NCBI GenBank assembly: GCA_934219025.1
Contig: CAKQDG010000008.1
Location: 1 to 46,476 of the forward strand
DNA length: 46,476 bases
Reading direction: 5' to 3'
DNA from: an uncultured Prevotella sp.
GTDB lineage: Bacteria > Bacteroidota > Bacteroidia > Bacteroidales > Bacteroidaceae
The position numbers were made by a program, and so were the translations under genes. The notes beneath the pieces are model-generated. The model ran no database searches and had not been told where the DNA came from. It was given only the letters and a program-made list of their open reading frames with translations. The stretch's first letter is position 1. Every line of letters starts with the position of its first letter. Below are positions 35,117 through 43,741 of this stretch, one piece after another.

Positions 35117-36016
35117 ATGTTACAAAAGGAACTCAACGTAAATATCGACTACTTGATAGACAACGGACTCGTGAATTATTCCGACGGGGATATGGTGATG
35201 CTCGACAGCTCAAAGCAGCCCCACATTGACATCACCGTGAAGCTCGAGATGATATCCATTATCTATGTAGAATCGGGATGGGTTCAGGTGGATTTGAACG
35301 GCACAACAATCAAGGCGTCCGTCGGAGACCTTATCGTTAGTCCGCCAAACTCTTTTGTAAACAACGCCAACAGTTCTGAAGAATACAGCGCCAAAGTTAT
35401 AGGCCTTTCGTATAAGGCAATGCAGCGAAGCCTGCTTATGAGCAAGGATATATGGGGCATTCTCGCATATGTGTGGCGCAACCCCGTGATACATCTATCT
35501 TCTCAGAGCAGTGATCTGATACGTAAATATCATGCACTAATAAAATACAAAATAGAAAATCCCCACGGCTATTATCACAAAGAAATCATGCAGTCGCTTT
35601 TCCATTGCATCTTCTATGAAATCTCTGCCGTAATCGCTCCGCAGCTCGGAAACCTGCGGCATGACGGGCAATTCAGCCAGGGCGAACTGCTTTTCAAGCG
35701 CTTCGTTGAACTCCTCGCCTCTTACGACGGCTCTGACCGCTCCGTCAAGTCATACGCCGGGCAACTGTGTGTTACTCCTAAATATCTGTCTACGGTATGC
35801 AAGTCAGTAAGCGGCAAAACCGCACTGGAATGGATACACGACTATCTGGCAAACTCCATTACACACAAACTGAAATATACCGAAGGGTCGATAAAGGAAA
35901 TTGCCGACGATCTGGGCTTCCCGAACATCTCTTTCTTCGGCAAATTCGTGAAAAGTCGTTTCGGTATGTCGCCAAAGGAATACAGGCAACATCTTCAGCA
36001 GACAGTAGCCGAGTAA
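35117..36016 (+). CDS. AraC-family transcriptional regulator
   Basis: The product has 299 residues. The N-terminal about 180 residues form a cupin-like sensor domain (WVQVDLNGTTIKASVGDLIVSPPN). The C-terminal about 100 residues hold two helix-turn-helix units (QLCVTPKYLSTVCKSVSGKT, and IKEIADDLGFPNISFFGKFV ending in GMSPKEYRQHL). It is located 110 bp upstream of the glycosidase cluster on the same strand, so it may control that cluster. The ligand is unknown. Confidence 0.9.
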   Translation: MLQKELNVNIDYLIDNGLVNYSDGDMVMLDSSKQPHIDITVKLEMISIIYVESGWVQVDLNGTTIKASVGDLIVSPPNSFVNNANSSEEYSAKVIGLSYKAMQRSLLMSKDIWGILAYVWRNPVIHLSSQSSDLIRKYHALIKYKIENPHGYYHKEIMQSLFHCIFYEISAVIAPQLGNLRHDGQFSQGELLFKRFVELLASYDGSDRSVKSYAGQLCVTPKYLSTVCKSVSGKTALEWIHDYLANSITHKLKYTEGSIKEIADDLGFPNISFFGKFVKSRFGMSPKEYRQHLQQTVAE

Positions 36017-36126
36017 AATTCTTTCATGATACGGCATGCTGAATTTTGTTTTCTTTGCATTACAAAAACACATTCCGAAACGTTATCATAAAAAAGACCT
36101 ATACGCTTAACGCTTGAATTGAATAT

Positions 36127-37971
36127 ATGAAAAAAACTGTTCTTCTTTTTCTCCTTGTGTTCCTGATGGAAAATACAGGAGCGTTGGCTGGCGACATCTT
36201 CGTTGCGCCAGGCGGATGCGACACAAATCCCGGAACAAAAGAGCAACCGCTCCATTCTTTGCAGAATGCACTGAAAATGGCGCGCGAATGGAGACGACTG
36301 AACAAAAAAGAAGTCCAGGGCGCAATTCGCATCCACGTCAGCGGAGGCGAATATAAGCTTGTCAAGCCGCTATTCATACGCCCAGAGGATTCCGGTTCTG
36401 AAAACTCTCCCACGGTGATTGTAGGCGAAGGCAATACTCCGGCAACGATAAGTGGCGGCATGCATATCGGGGGATGGAAAAAGGGATGTGAAGACAATCG
36501 GCTACCGAAGAGCATACGGCAAAAGGTTTGGGTGGCAGAAGCACCGATGCAGGCCAACAGGATAGTTTATTGCCGGCAATTGTGGGTAAACGGCAAGAAA
36601 GCCGTAAGGGCACAACAGGGAAAGTATGGCGAACTCATCAGAATGAAGGACTTCAACATTGCAGACAAGACAATAACCATTCCCACCCCCACGCAAAACC
36701 TGAAGGATGCCAAAGAACTTGAAATGTTTGTCCATCAGCGCTGGGCGGTGGCCATTCTCAGGGTAAAGGCAATGAAAAACCTGGGCAACGGGTTTACTGA
36801 AGTGTCATTCCATGAACCGGAAAGCCAACTCGAATTTTCGCATCCATGGCCACAGCCAGTGATAAACGGAGAAAAAGGCAACTCCTCGTTTTGCCTTGTC
36901 AATGCATTGCAACTGCTCGATTCTCCTGGCGAATGGTATCAAGATTATCCGTCGGGGAAGATTTATTATCTGCCACGCGAGGATGAGGATATGACAACAG
37001 CCGAATGTATCGTTCCTGTCTTGAGCAACCTGCTTGCAGTTGATGGAACAAGAGAGCGCACAGTACACAACATACAATTCGAAAACATATCATTCGCACA
37101 CAGCGCATGGACTCGACCGCTTTTCGAGGGACTCGTCACGCTGCAGGCCGGATTCCGTATGCTCGATGCATACAAACTCCTTGAACCGGGTCTACCCGAA
37201 AAGGCAAGTCTGGAAAACCAGGCATGGATAGCTCGCCCAGAGGCTGCCGTCAGAGTGAACAACGCATCTGAAATAAAATTCAAGGATTGCAGGTTCAGCC
37301 ATCTCGCTGCTACTGCACTGGATTTAGAGCAAGGCGTACTATCTTCGCAAGTTATGGGCTGCAAATTCTCCGACATCGGAGGCACCGGAATCATGCTGGG
37401 AGAATTTCCTGATGGCGGATATGAAACGCATGTGCCATATTCCCCGCTTATACCCGGCGACCTGGTTCGCAACATTACAGTGGCCGACAATGAAATATAT
37501 GATGCAGCCAACGAGGACTGGAGTTGTGCAGGCATCAACGCCGGATATGTGTGCAACACGGAGATATGCCACAACGAGCTCCATCGGCTGAACTATTCTG
37601 GCATCTGTGTGGGATGGGGATGGACTCCTCGCGAAAGCGGAATGAAAAACAATAAAATCAACTGCAACTATATCCATGATTTTGCACGCCAACTATATGA
37701 TGTGGGCGGAATATATACTTTGTCTAACCAGCCTGGATCGGAGATGATGCGCAACAGAATTGAGGATATTCATCCTGCACCATATGCCACCAACAACCGG
37801 GCTTTCTATATTTATTTCGATGAGGCAACAAACGGATACACCGTGACTGACAACTGGATGCCTGACACCGTGCATATCGGCTATAATCAGCCCGGACCCG
37901 ACATGAAGGTAAAAGGCAACGGACCAATGGTAGACAAGAGTATCAAGGAATCTGCGGGAAGAAGAATGTAG
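36127..37971 (+). CDS. Secreted right-handed beta-helix protein, glycosidase-like (possibly GH141-like)
   Basis: The product has 614 residues. A signal peptide (MKKTVLLFLLVFLMENTGALA) precedes DIFVAPGGCDTNPGTKEQP, a start shared by many beta-helix carbohydrate enzymes. Next come HVSGGEYKLVKPLFIRPEDSG and ATISGGMHIGGW, then a QLWVNGKKAVRAQ block and parallel beta-helix repeats (about 330-580) with many Asn/Asp turns. This layout resembles GH141-type enzymes (for example the Bacteroides fucosidase BT1002). Enzyme activity and substrate are inferred only. It is the first gene of the glycoside/methyltransferase cluster. Confidence 0.7.
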   Translation: MKKTVLLFLLVFLMENTGALAGDIFVAPGGCDTNPGTKEQPLHSLQNALKMAREWRRLNKKEVQGAIRIHVSGGEYKLVKPLFIRPEDSGSENSPTVIVGEGNTPATISGGMHIGGWKKGCEDNRLPKSIRQKVWVAEAPMQANRIVYCRQLWVNGKKAVRAQQGKYGELIRMKDFNIADKTITIPTPTQNLKDAKELEMFVHQRWAVAILRVKAMKNLGNGFTEVSFHEPESQLEFSHPWPQPVINGEKGNSSFCLVNALQLLDSPGEWYQDYPSGKIYYLPREDEDMTTAECIVPVLSNLLAVDGTRERTVHNIQFENISFAHSAWTRPLFEGLVTLQAGFRMLDAYKLLEPGLPEKASLENQAWIARPEAAVRVNNASEIKFKDCRFSHLAATALDLEQGVLSSQVMGCKFSDIGGTGIMLGEFPDGGYETHVPYSPLIPGDLVRNITVADNEIYDAANEDWSCAGINAGYVCNTEICHNELHRLNYSGICVGWGWTPRESGMKNNKINCNYIHDFARQLYDVGGIYTLSNQPGSEMMRNRIEDIHPAPYATNNRAFYIYFDEATNGYTVTDNWMPDTVHIGYNQPGPDMKVKGNGPMVDKSIKESAGRRM

Positions 37972-38010
37972 GATTAATTCATTTCCATCTTCATCAAAAA
38001 AAAGTCAAAA

Positions 38011-38064
38011 TCTCCCAGTCCCCCCAATCCTCCCAGTTCTCCCAGTTCTCCCAGTTCTCCCAAT
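38011..38064 (+). repeat. Nonamer array (ctcccagtt units), intergenic
   Basis: Four near-identical 9-bp units (ctcccagtt) preceded by degenerate ones, between the beta-helix gene and the GH31 gene. Same unit length as the TCCGAGNNN arrays but a different sequence. Confidence 0.85.
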
Positions 38065-38086
38065 AAAAAAATAAAAAAAACATAAG

Positions 38087-40339
38087 ATGAAACCCACAAA
38101 CTATTACCTGTTCGACTTCATGGATTTCGATCAGGAACTGAAAAAAGACGAATCGCTTTGGAAGGCTTACAAACCTACCAAGGTGGAAGTGAAAGATGGT
38201 GATGTTCTTCTCACCGTGCCTTTCCAAAAGCAGGTTCTCGCCAATGATATGGCGCCAGACACCAGTGTGCCACAGGAATCGCATACTTTAATAATACGAC
38301 AATACGAACCGGGAATAATACGCCTGTTTATGGCAACAGATGGTGAGCTACCGGCTGACTCTTCAGAGATGCTGCAAATGAGCGCAAGGGTTAAGCGCAT
38401 ACCGCTGCATGCCGAACTGAAAGATGACCAGTGGGTTATCACTGACAGCAAAGGCGTGCGCCGCGCACTGATCAATATGCAGGAACCGGTGCTCGACCGT
38501 TGGAGTGATTTGCTCCCTGATCCTCAGGAAACTCTCGACATAAGATTTTATCCTGACGGAAAACGCGAGGTGAGACTTGCCGCCTACGACCATTTCTCGC
38601 CGCCACGCTATGATGCTCTGCCGCTCGGCTTCTGCAAGACTAACGGCAAAAACAACCGTGCCACGCTGTCTTTCGAATGTAAGCTGAACGAATGTTTTGC
38701 CGGTACTGGCGAACGCTTCGCAAAGATGGACCTCAGCGGACAGACCTTCTTTCTGAAGAACCAAGACGGACAGGGCGTGAACAACCGCCGCACATACAAG
38801 AATATTCCGTTTTATATATCCAGCCGCATGTATGGCGTGTTCTATCACACCACGGCACATAGCAAGCTCTCGCTCGCCGGTGTATCTTCTCGCTCTGTGG
38901 AGTTTATGAGCGACCAGGCTCTCATCGACGCCTTTATCATCGGCGGCAACACAGTGGAAGAAATTCTGCGCGGCTACCGCGACCTTACGGGCTATCCGTC
39001 AATGCCACCGCTCTGGAGCTTTGGCGTGTGGATGAGCCGTATGACTTATTTCAGTGCCGACGAGGTGAACGGAATCTGCGACCGTCTGCGCCAGGAACAT
39101 TACCCCTGCGACGTGATTCATCTCGACACGGGATGGTTTAAGACAGACTGGCTCTGCGAATGGAAATTCAATGAGGAGCGTTTCCCCAACCCTAAGAAAT
39201 TTGTACAGGATTTGCTGAAGAAAGGTTTTAAGGTGTCGCTATGGCAACTTCCTTATGTTGCAGAAAATGCCGAACAGATCGACGAGGCTCGCAAGAACAA
39301 CTATATATGCAAACTTACGAAGCAACAGGATTCTGAAGGGTCTAACTTCTCTGCTCTCGACTATGCCGGAACTATCGACTTTACGAGCAAGAAGGCTACA
39401 GATTGGTATAAGGGCTTACTAAAACGACTTCTCGATATGGGCGTGAAGTGCATCAAGACGGACTTCGGCGAGAATATCCACATGGATGCAGTATACGAGA
39501 ATATGTCGCCCGAACTGCTCAACAACCTTTACGCCCTACTCTACCAAAAGGCAGCATACGAAATTACAAAAGAGGTAACCGGCGACGGCATTGTTTGGGC
39601 TCGCTCGGCATGGGCTGGATGTCAGCGCTATCCTCTGCACTGGGGCGGAGACTCCTGCAGCTCGTGGGAAGGGCTTGCCGGTTCGCTGCGCGGCGGACTG
39701 CACTTCGGACTTTCCGGCTTTGCCTTCTGGAGCCACGACGTGCCAGGATTCCACACTCTGCCCAATTTCATGAACTCTGTCGTGCAGGATGACGTGTATA
39801 TGCGCTGGACGCAGTTCGGAGTGTTCTCTTCTCACATCCGCTACCACGGCACAAACAAGCGCGAGCCTTGGCATTATCCCAATATAGCGCCACTCGTAAA
39901 GCGCTGGTGGAAACTGCGCTATAAGCTCATACCTTATATTTTAAGAGAGAGCGAAAAAGCAACCCACAGCGGTTCTGCTATCGTTCAGGCTCTTATCTTC
40001 CATCATCCGGAAGACAACAACTGCTGGCATATCGACGATGAGTATTATTTCGGCGACGACTTTCTTGTTGCTCCTGTCATGAGCAGCGACAACTGCCGCG
40101 ACATATATCTGCCCGAAGGCGAATGGGTGGAGTTCTTCACCAGCGATCGCTTTATCGTTGAAGATGGTGGAAAATGGCTGAAGAACATCGAAACTCCGCT
40201 CGAGCGCATGCCTGTATTCGTGCGCAATGGTGCCGTCATCCCCGTTTATCCTGAAGATGTAGACAGCACTGACGATATGGATATGAGCAAAGTTGAGAAT
40301 ATCGTTATTGACGAAGACTTTAAGGGAATGAGAATTTAG
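38087..40339 (+). CDS. Glycoside hydrolase family 31 (alpha-xylosidase/alpha-glucosidase type)
   Basis: The product has 750 residues and no signal peptide, so it is cytosolic. The family-31 N-terminal beta-sandwich is followed by a (beta/alpha)8 barrel with the catalytic nucleophile Asp459 in IKTDFGE and the acid/base Asp522 in WGGDSCSSWEG. Other family motifs: VIHLDTGWF, VSLWQLPYV. The pattern is closest to YicI-like alpha-xylosidases, but the substrate cannot be fixed. Its neighbours (beta-helix enzyme, methyltransferase, symporter) suggest catabolism of a xylose- or fucose-containing glycan. Confidence 0.88.
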   Translation: MKPTNYYLFDFMDFDQELKKDESLWKAYKPTKVEVKDGDVLLTVPFQKQVLANDMAPDTSVPQESHTLIIRQYEPGIIRLFMATDGELPADSSEMLQMSARVKRIPLHAELKDDQWVITDSKGVRRALINMQEPVLDRWSDLLPDPQETLDIRFYPDGKREVRLAAYDHFSPPRYDALPLGFCKTNGKNNRATLSFECKLNECFAGTGERFAKMDLSGQTFFLKNQDGQGVNNRRTYKNIPFYISSRMYGVFYHTTAHSKLSLAGVSSRSVEFMSDQALIDAFIIGGNTVEEILRGYRDLTGYPSMPPLWSFGVWMSRMTYFSADEVNGICDRLRQEHYPCDVIHLDTGWFKTDWLCEWKFNEERFPNPKKFVQDLLKKGFKVSLWQLPYVAENAEQIDEARKNNYICKLTKQQDSEGSNFSALDYAGTIDFTSKKATDWYKGLLKRLLDMGVKCIKTDFGENIHMDAVYENMSPELLNNLYALLYQKAAYEITKEVTGDGIVWARSAWAGCQRYPLHWGGDSCSSWEGLAGSLRGGLHFGLSGFAFWSHDVPGFHTLPNFMNSVVQDDVYMRWTQFGVFSSHIRYHGTNKREPWHYPNIAPLVKRWWKLRYKLIPYILRESEKATHSGSAIVQALIFHHPEDNNCWHIDDEYYFGDDFLVAPVMSSDNCRDIYLPEGEWVEFFTSDRFIVEDGGKWLKNIETPLERMPVFVRNGAVIPVYPEDVDSTDDMDMSKVENIVIDEDFKGMRI

Positions 40340-40374
40340 TGAGGAGTAAGGAGTGAGGAGTGGAGAGTGTGAAG

Positions 40375-40467
40375 TTATTAGTCCTATAAGTCTTATTAGT
40401 CCTATAAGTCTTATTAGTCCTATTAGTCTTATTTCTCCTAGAATTCCCAGCTCTCCCAGAACTCCCA
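40375..40467 (+). repeat. Nonamer array (TCYTATNAG units), intergenic
   Basis: Alternating 9-bp units tcctataag and tcttattag, then ctcccaga-type units, fill the 148-bp gap between the GH31 gene and the methyltransferase gene. Confidence 0.85.
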
Positions 40468-40487
40468 AAACATAAAAGACAACAACT

Positions 40488-43400
40488 ATGTGGAAACAAA
40501 ATTTAGAGGAAACTAAAAAACACTATATCAACTGGTGGAACCATAAAGGCATCGTGCTCAACATGTGGGAGCATTTCCAACAGGGAGTGAAGCCACATGC
40601 CAACGTGCCTATGCCGCCTGCACCGAAATCACTCGACCAAAGATGGTTCGACCCAGAATGGCGCGCTGAATATCTCGACTGGTATGTTGCCCACAGTTCG
40701 ATGAAGGCCGACATGCTTCCAGTGGCAAACACTCAGCTCGGTCCGGGCTCGCTTGCCGCAATACTTGGCGGTGTGTTCGAGGGTGGCGAAGACACGATAT
40801 GGATTCACCCGAACCCAAACTATACCGACGACATTAAGTTTGATATCAACGACCCAGCAAACAAAAACTGGCAATTGCACAAAGACCTTCTGCGTGCATG
40901 CAAGAAAAAGGCTAACGGCAACTACTATGTGGGTATGCCAGACCTTATGGAAGGCTTGGATGTGCTCGCAGCACTGAAAGGCACCGACAAAGTTTTGCTC
41001 GATACCGTGATGCAACCGGAAGTTCTGGAGCAGCAGATGCAGAAGATTAACGACATCTACTTCCAAGTGTTCGACGAGCTTTACGATATCATCCGTGAGG
41101 GCGACGAGATGGCATTCTGCTATTTCTCATCATGGGCTCCGGGCAAGATGACAAAGCTGCAGAGCGATATCTCAACAATGATCAGCGTTGAAGACTACCG
41201 CCGCTTTGTACAGCCGTTTATCCGCGAACAGTGCCAGAAGATTGACTATACGCTCTATCATCTCGATGGCGTGGGCGCTATGCATCATTTGCCGGCATTG
41301 CTTGAGATAGAGGAACTTAATGCCATTCAGTGGACACCTGGCGTTGGTGAGCCACAGGGCGGGTCGCCAAAATGGTATGACCTATACAAGAGAATCCTCG
41401 CCGGCGGCAAGAGTATTTTGGCAAGTTGGGTTACTCTCGACGAACTGCGCCCGCTGCTCGACAATATCGGAGGCAACGGCGTGCACATCGAGATGGACTT
41501 CCACAACGAGGATGAGGTGGAGAAAGCTCTGCGCATTGTGGAGGAATACCAGGAGAGTGAGGAGAAACCAAAAGAAGATAATACGACAATCAGAATCAAC
41601 AAAACCATGACTCCCGACGAGGAAGTTATGGAGATTATCGACAAAATAGAGAACCCGGCCCAATCCTCCGAGCTGTCCGAGAACTCCGAGAACTCCGAGT
41701 TGTCCGAGCAGTCCGAGTTGTCCGAGCAGTCCGAGCAGTCCGAGTTGTCCGAGTTGTCCGAGTTGTCCGAGCAGTCCGAGAACTCCGAGCAGTCCAATAA
41801 AATCAAAGCCCTTCCATGGACAGCCCCCACTCTCGGTAAACCGGCAATTCAAGATTTAGTAAAAGAAAAGATTCTTGTGCTCGACGGGGCAACGGGAACA
41901 ACCATACAGCAGTATAAGCTCACAGAAGCGGAGTTCCGCGGAGAGCAGTTCAAGGATTTCCAAGACGACTTGAAAGGTGCCAATGACTTGCTCTGCATCA
42001 CAAATCCGGATGTTGTGGCAAGTGTACATCGTCGCTTCCTTGAAGCGGGAGCCGACCTTATCACAGCCAATACTTTCAATGCGCAGCGCATATCACTAAA
42101 AGACAAGCATATTGACGGATATGCAAGGGAGATAAACCTTGCGGCATGCAGACTGGCAAGGAAAGAAGCTGATGAATATACGCTGATGAATCCACGGAAG
42201 CCGCGCTATGTGCTGGGCGGCATCGGCCCGACGCCGAAGACTTTGTCTATCGGCGAAAGCGAAGAATTTAACCGCCAGATGCTTTACGATGCTTACTATG
42301 AGCAGGTAGAGGCGCTGTTCGACGGGGGCGTGGATGCCATCATACTCGAAACTATCTTCGATATCGAGAATGCCAAGGTTGCACTGGAGTGTTGCAAGCA
42401 GATGATGATAAAGAAGGGCAGACGCCTGCCAGTGATGATGAGCTTCACAGTGGCGAGCGACAATGGCTACAACATGCTGGGACAGTCGGTGGTTGATTTT
42501 GTGAAGGAGCTGCACGACGAGAGCGTGTTCTCCGTAGGATTGAACTGTTCGCTTACCGCTCCGCGAATGGCTCCCGTTATTCAGCGCATGGCAGAAGAGA
42601 CAAACTTCTATATCAGTATGTTCCCCAATGCCGGACTACCGGATTCGAAAGGACACTATGGCGACACACCGAAGCAGATGCAGAGAGAGATATGGCCTGT
42701 TGTCGAGGCACATCTGCTGAATATTGTCGGCGGATGCTGCGGCACCGACGACCTGCATATCCGCGAGATTGCAAAGCTCGTGCAGCCGATAGAAGGGCTC
42801 TTTGTGACGCCACACCATCCGGGACAGGGCAGTGGCTACAAGCTTGCCGCCCCCAAAGCCATAGAAAAGTCTGAGAAGTCCGAGCTGTCCAAGAATTCCG
42901 AGAAGTCCGAGCTGTCCGAGAAGTCCGAGCTGTCCGAGAAGTCCGAGAACTCCTCCCAATCCCACAAGAAAGAAGAAAAATGCTCCTGCGGCATAGACCA
43001 TGATGCCGCCCCGACACCAGCCGTCGGTTCTGCCGCCGAGGAAGTTTATGATGCCATCCTCGCCGGCAAGGGCGACAAGGCGGCAGATGCAACAAAGCGT
43101 GCCCTCGACGAAGGCTTGGCGCCGCAGGATATCATCAACGGAGAAATGATTCGCGCCATGAGCCAGGTGGGACAGAACTTCCAGGACGGCAAGGCATTCG
43201 TGCCGCAGTTGCTTATGGCAGGCCGCGCCATGAAAGCAGCCCTTGAGATACTGAAGCCACTGCTTGCCGGGCAGACATCCACCACACTCGGCAGAATAGT
43301 GATAGGCACAGTGAAGGGCGACCTCCACGACATTGGCAAGAATCTCGTTGCCTCGATGCTCGAGGGTTGCGGTTTTGAGGTAAAGAATATCGGTATCGAC

Positions 43401-43661
43401 GTGCCGAGCGACAAGTTTGTCGAGGCGGTGAAGGACTATCATGCCGACATACTCTGCATGAGCGCACTGCTCACCACCACAATGACCTATATGAAAGACG
43501 TGATAAAGGCCCTTGAGGATGCCGGAATACGCAATGATGTCAAGGTGATGGTGGGCGGAGCCCCTGTTACCCAGAGCTTTGCCGATGAAATCGGTGCCGA
43601 CGGCTATAGCGACAACGCCAACTCGGCTGTTGCCAAGGCCAAAGAACTAATGGGGAAATAA
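40488..43661 (+). CDS. Three-part corrinoid methyltransferase: URO-D-like + homocysteine methyltransferase + B12-binding
   Basis: The product has 1057 residues and is cytosolic. Domain 1 (about 1-375) is a uroporphyrinogen-decarboxylase-like methyltransferase fold (MtaA/CmuA superfamily), with HLDG (His258, Asp260) where MtaA has a His-x-Cys zinc motif. Domain 2 (about 450-770) is a homocysteine S-methyltransferase with LDGATGTTIQ and zinc ligands Cys687, Cys750 and Cys751 (GLNCS, GGCCGT). Domain 3 (about 840-1057) is a corrinoid-binding unit with DxHxxG (Asp945, His947, Gly950) and SALLTTTM. Two Ser-Glu-rich linkers (393-437 and 793-823) are encoded by nonamer arrays. The pterin-binding and SAM-activation modules of MetH are absent. 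It probably moves a methyl group from an unknown donor via cobalamin to homocysteine. Confidence 0.85.
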   Translation: MWKQNLEETKKHYINWWNHKGIVLNMWEHFQQGVKPHANVPMPPAPKSLDQRWFDPEWRAEYLDWYVAHSSMKADMLPVANTQLGPGSLAAILGGVFEGGEDTIWIHPNPNYTDDIKFDINDPANKNWQLHKDLLRACKKKANGNYYVGMPDLMEGLDVLAALKGTDKVLLDTVMQPEVLEQQMQKINDIYFQVFDELYDIIREGDEMAFCYFSSWAPGKMTKLQSDISTMISVEDYRRFVQPFIREQCQKIDYTLYHLDGVGAMHHLPALLEIEELNAIQWTPGVGEPQGGSPKWYDLYKRILAGGKSILASWVTLDELRPLLDNIGGNGVHIEMDFHNEDEVEKALRIVEEYQESEEKPKEDNTTIRINKTMTPDEEVMEIIDKIENPAQSSELSENSENSELSEQSELSEQSEQSELSELSELSEQSENSEQSNKIKALPWTAPTLGKPAIQDLVKEKILVLDGATGTTIQQYKLTEAEFRGEQFKDFQDDLKGANDLLCITNPDVVASVHRRFLEAGADLITANTFNAQRISLKDKHIDGYAREINLAACRLARKEADEYTLMNPRKPRYVLGGIGPTPKTLSIGESEEFNRQMLYDAYYEQVEALFDGGVDAIILETIFDIENAKVALECCKQMMIKKGRRLPVMMSFTVASDNGYNMLGQSVVDFVKELHDESVFSVGLNCSLTAPRMAPVIQRMAEETNFYISMFPNAGLPDSKGHYGDTPKQMQREIWPVVEAHLLNIVGGCCGTDDLHIREIAKLVQPIEGLFVTPHHPGQGSGYKLAAPKAIEKSEKSELSKNSEKSELSEKSELSEKSENSSQSHKKEEKCSCGIDHDAAPTPAVGSAAEEVYDAILAGKGDKAADATKRALDEGLAPQDIINGEMIRAMSQVGQNFQDGKAFVPQLLMAGRAMKAALEILKPLLAGQTSTTLGRIVIGTVKGDLHDIGKNLVASMLEGCGFEVKNIGIDVPSDKFVEAVKDYHADILCMSALLTTTMTYMKDVIKALEDAGIRNDVKVMVGGAPVTQSFADEIGADGYSDNANSAVAKAKELMGK
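41665..41796 (+). repeat. Nonamer array encoding linker 1 of the methyltransferase
   Basis: About 14 TCCGAGNNN units in frame (Ser-Glu-Leu/Asn/Gln), between the URO-D-like and the homocysteine methyltransferase domains. The unit is the same as in the intergenic arrays at 3856 and 29999. Confidence 0.92.
42866..42956 (+). repeat. Nonamer array encoding linker 2 of the methyltransferase
   Basis: About ten TCCGAGAAG/TCCGAGCTG units in frame (Ser-Glu-Lys/Leu), between the homocysteine methyltransferase and the corrinoid domains. Directly after it comes a Cys-rich EEKCSCGIDHD segment. Confidence 0.9.
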
Positions 43662-43678
43662 AATCATTGGGCAGAAGG

Positions 43679-43720
43679 GAGTTCTATTAGTTCTCCCAGC
43701 CCCTCTTAGTTCTCCAACAA
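43679..43720 (+). repeat. Short nonamer array between methyltransferase and symporter genes
   Basis: Degenerate 9-bp units (ttctcccag, cccctctta, gttctccaa) occupy the 80-bp gap after the methyltransferase stop. Shorter and more decayed than the other arrays. Confidence 0.6.
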
Positions 43721-43741
43721 TCTAAAAAGCAAACAAAACTT

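Noticed and set aside
40340..40487. Cobalamin riboswitch sought upstream of the corrinoid methyltransferase gene
   Set aside because: The gap holds nonamer units and purine-rich sequence only; no B12-box-like segment was seen.
41665..41796. Nonamer arrays considered as CRISPR
   Set aside because: Units are 9 bp in direct tandem without unique spacers, and there are no cas genes.
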